DNA from: Saccharum officinarum
Lineage: Eukaryota > Streptophyta > Magnoliopsida > Poales > Poaceae
Assembly (NCBI GenBank): GCA_020631735.1
Contig: CM036154.1
Span: 372,001 to 436,000 of the forward strand
Reading direction: 5' to 3'
DNA length: 64,000 nt
Both the position numbers and the translations under genes were made by a program. Of the stretch, positions 62,791-64,000 are shown one piece after another (the first letter of the stretch is position 1; each line of letters begins with the position of its first letter). Below the pieces are notes generated by a model. It worked only from the letters and a program-made list of their open reading frames with translations, was not told the origin of the DNA and did not search any database.

Positions 62791-63852
62791 TGATTTATAA
62801 ATTAATCTTGAGTACTTTTAATTGTTTAATGCATTAAGTTGTAGGAGTTATATGAAAACACTTGTTGCATTATACCTGTCCTTGTCCAGATATCGTACTT
62901 AATCCTATTTTAGGTTTAGGCACGTGTCAATGCTTAGCCCTGCTTAGTACGGTAGAAGTCGGGTGATTTCCGGTCATCCGCGAGATGTAGGAAGGAGTCA
63001 CGAGTGGCTTTATGGCTATCGTGAATGGAACCATGCTTAAAAATGAAATTGAGACCGGGCGGGAGTTCGATAGTACAGCCGCAAGACACTTCACGTCTTG
63101 GGTGTGGAGCTATGCCCGTCTGAGTCGTTTAAGGACCGATTCGCTGTACGTCCTTGAGTCATGTTGAACGCAGTCTAACACTTAGTTGGCCGGATAACCC
63201 GTTCCGACGACGCGAAGCCGAGTAATGTGGTTCAGGCCGGGAATCGAATGGTAGGTTGCTTCTTGGAGGAGAGAAAGGATGTGCTTGGGGACATTGGCGT
63301 GAGACCAAGGGGGGGTTAGAGTCCCTATCACCTGGCAGAGTGTCGCCCTTGGGGTCGCGACATTATTCGGACCCGCGATTCCTGAATCATATGAAAAGTG
63401 GTTGTGCGACCTGGCAGGGGCCTGCGCGGTGAGTGTTAGAAATAACCCCTCCAGCTGGATAGGAATTCGATTCGAATCGCCGTCGCTCCCGGTTAGTGAG
63501 CACTTGACTTGAGCAGCGGCAACGTAGATCTCATTAAATGAACAGATGGTTAAGTAAATGATATGATGTTGCCGCAATGATATACCTGCTATGGATATAA
63601 TAATAATGTTGTTTGATTATACTCAAGTGAATGTTTAGTACAGGTGCTAAGATAGATGACAGGTAAATGCTAAAAATAACTGCTAGTACAGGTTATAAGA
63701 GTTTCAACTACTTATGCCTTTATGCAAAACAATGTCAGCTAGCCTCTTGTGTAAGCCTTGCATAATCCTTGGTGTCACTTTATTTCTGGTTTTCGACGGG
63801 TAAGTCTAGCTGAGTACATTCCAGTACTCAGGGTTTATTCTCCCTGTTGCAG

Positions 63853-63914
63853 ATGACATGCTTTATCAGGGATTCTGCAAGACGTGTCTCCACCCTGCGG
63901 GTGATGATGACTAG
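63853..63914 (+). CDS. LTR-embedded terminal exon with C-x-x-C motif (family 2 copy)
   Basis: After the acceptor-like TTCTCCCTGTTGCAG, 62 bp encode DMLYQGFCKTCLHPAGDDD and a TAG. Aligned with family 1 (QMYYGYCINCLYPAMGEA) without gaps, the Y, G, both Cys, L, P and A are identical and several other positions are similar. Length and phase are the same although the spacer before it differs by two bases. The pattern suggests selection on a short spliced peptide. Confidence 0.4.
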
Positions 63915-64000
63915 ATCACAAGGGCGTGATCGTCTTTATGTACTTTCCTCATGCTTTTGCGGGTTGTCGATCATCCAGACTGGCAGTTTTAATTAACTAG

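Larger units (their letters stand above)
59451..64000 (+). repeat. LTR of a second Gypsy family (family 2), truncated by the window end
   Basis: Starts TGTAACACTTCAAGTGTTTA, like family 1 (TGTAACACTTCGGTGTTACG). It then follows the same layout: AT-rich start, GC-rich island (60350-61160), long AT-rich stretch, acidic block, and conserved landmarks. Landmarks include CGGTAGAAGTCGGGTGATTTCC-like, GAGACCGGGCGG, GGCCGGATAA, GATTCGAATCGCC and GACGGGTAAGTCTAGCTGAGTA. By comparison with family 1 some 350 bases remain beyond the window. Whether it is a solo LTR or part of an element is unknown. Confidence 0.85.

Overview
The window is nuclear DNA of a flowering plant. The best fit is a panicoid grass of the sorghum, sugarcane, Miscanthus and maize group. 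The evidence is spliced plant genes with GT-AG introns, a grass-type FLOURY1-like/myosin-binding (GTD-binding) gene, a plant MACPF gene, and nested grass-type LTR retrotransposons and MITEs. Three runs of exactly 100 N (4456-4555, 25779-25878, 42495-42594) are scaffold gaps. The window is therefore four contigs whose order and spacing are not proven. Many single-base indels in otherwise good reading frames suggest real decay, uncorrected long-read errors, or both.

Layout. 1-1457: a tandemly duplicated piece of a LINE reverse transcriptase. 1567-4140: remains of a GRF-finger-like gene (+) and of a deleted MULE transposase (-). 4177-4455: the end of a Gypsy LTR. 4639-8375: the 3' two thirds of a MACPF-domain gene, with a LINE and a Tourist element in one intron. 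9083-13518: a broken Copia element (-). It is interrupted inside gag at 13519 by a Sirevirus-type Copia (13519 to at least 25778, -) that carries an open env-like frame. 25879-42494: two Gypsy chromovirus copies in tandem (-) that share the LTR at 36344-40220.

After the third gap, 43750-46224 is the one nearly intact host gene, a two-exon myosin-binding/FLOURY1-like gene (-). 47000-55200 is AT-rich intergenic DNA with two clear MITEs and a 1.57-kb foldback element with MULE-like target duplications. 55242-58394 is a MULE with long terminal inverted repeats that has captured the last exon of an LSM2 gene. From 59451 to the window end lies one LTR (+) of a second, related Gypsy family.

The most unusual content is in the Gypsy elements. 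Upstream of gag is an extra ORF (34585-35555) whose N-terminus copies the histone H3 tail (17 residues, only three differences), in an element whose pol ends in a chromodomain-like segment. The LTRs of both Gypsy families also carry gene-like segments: an acidic block, and a 62-bp terminal exon of identical length, frame and stop with a conserved Y-x-G-x-C-x-x-C-L-x-P-A pattern. This suggests a small protein encoded inside the LTR itself.
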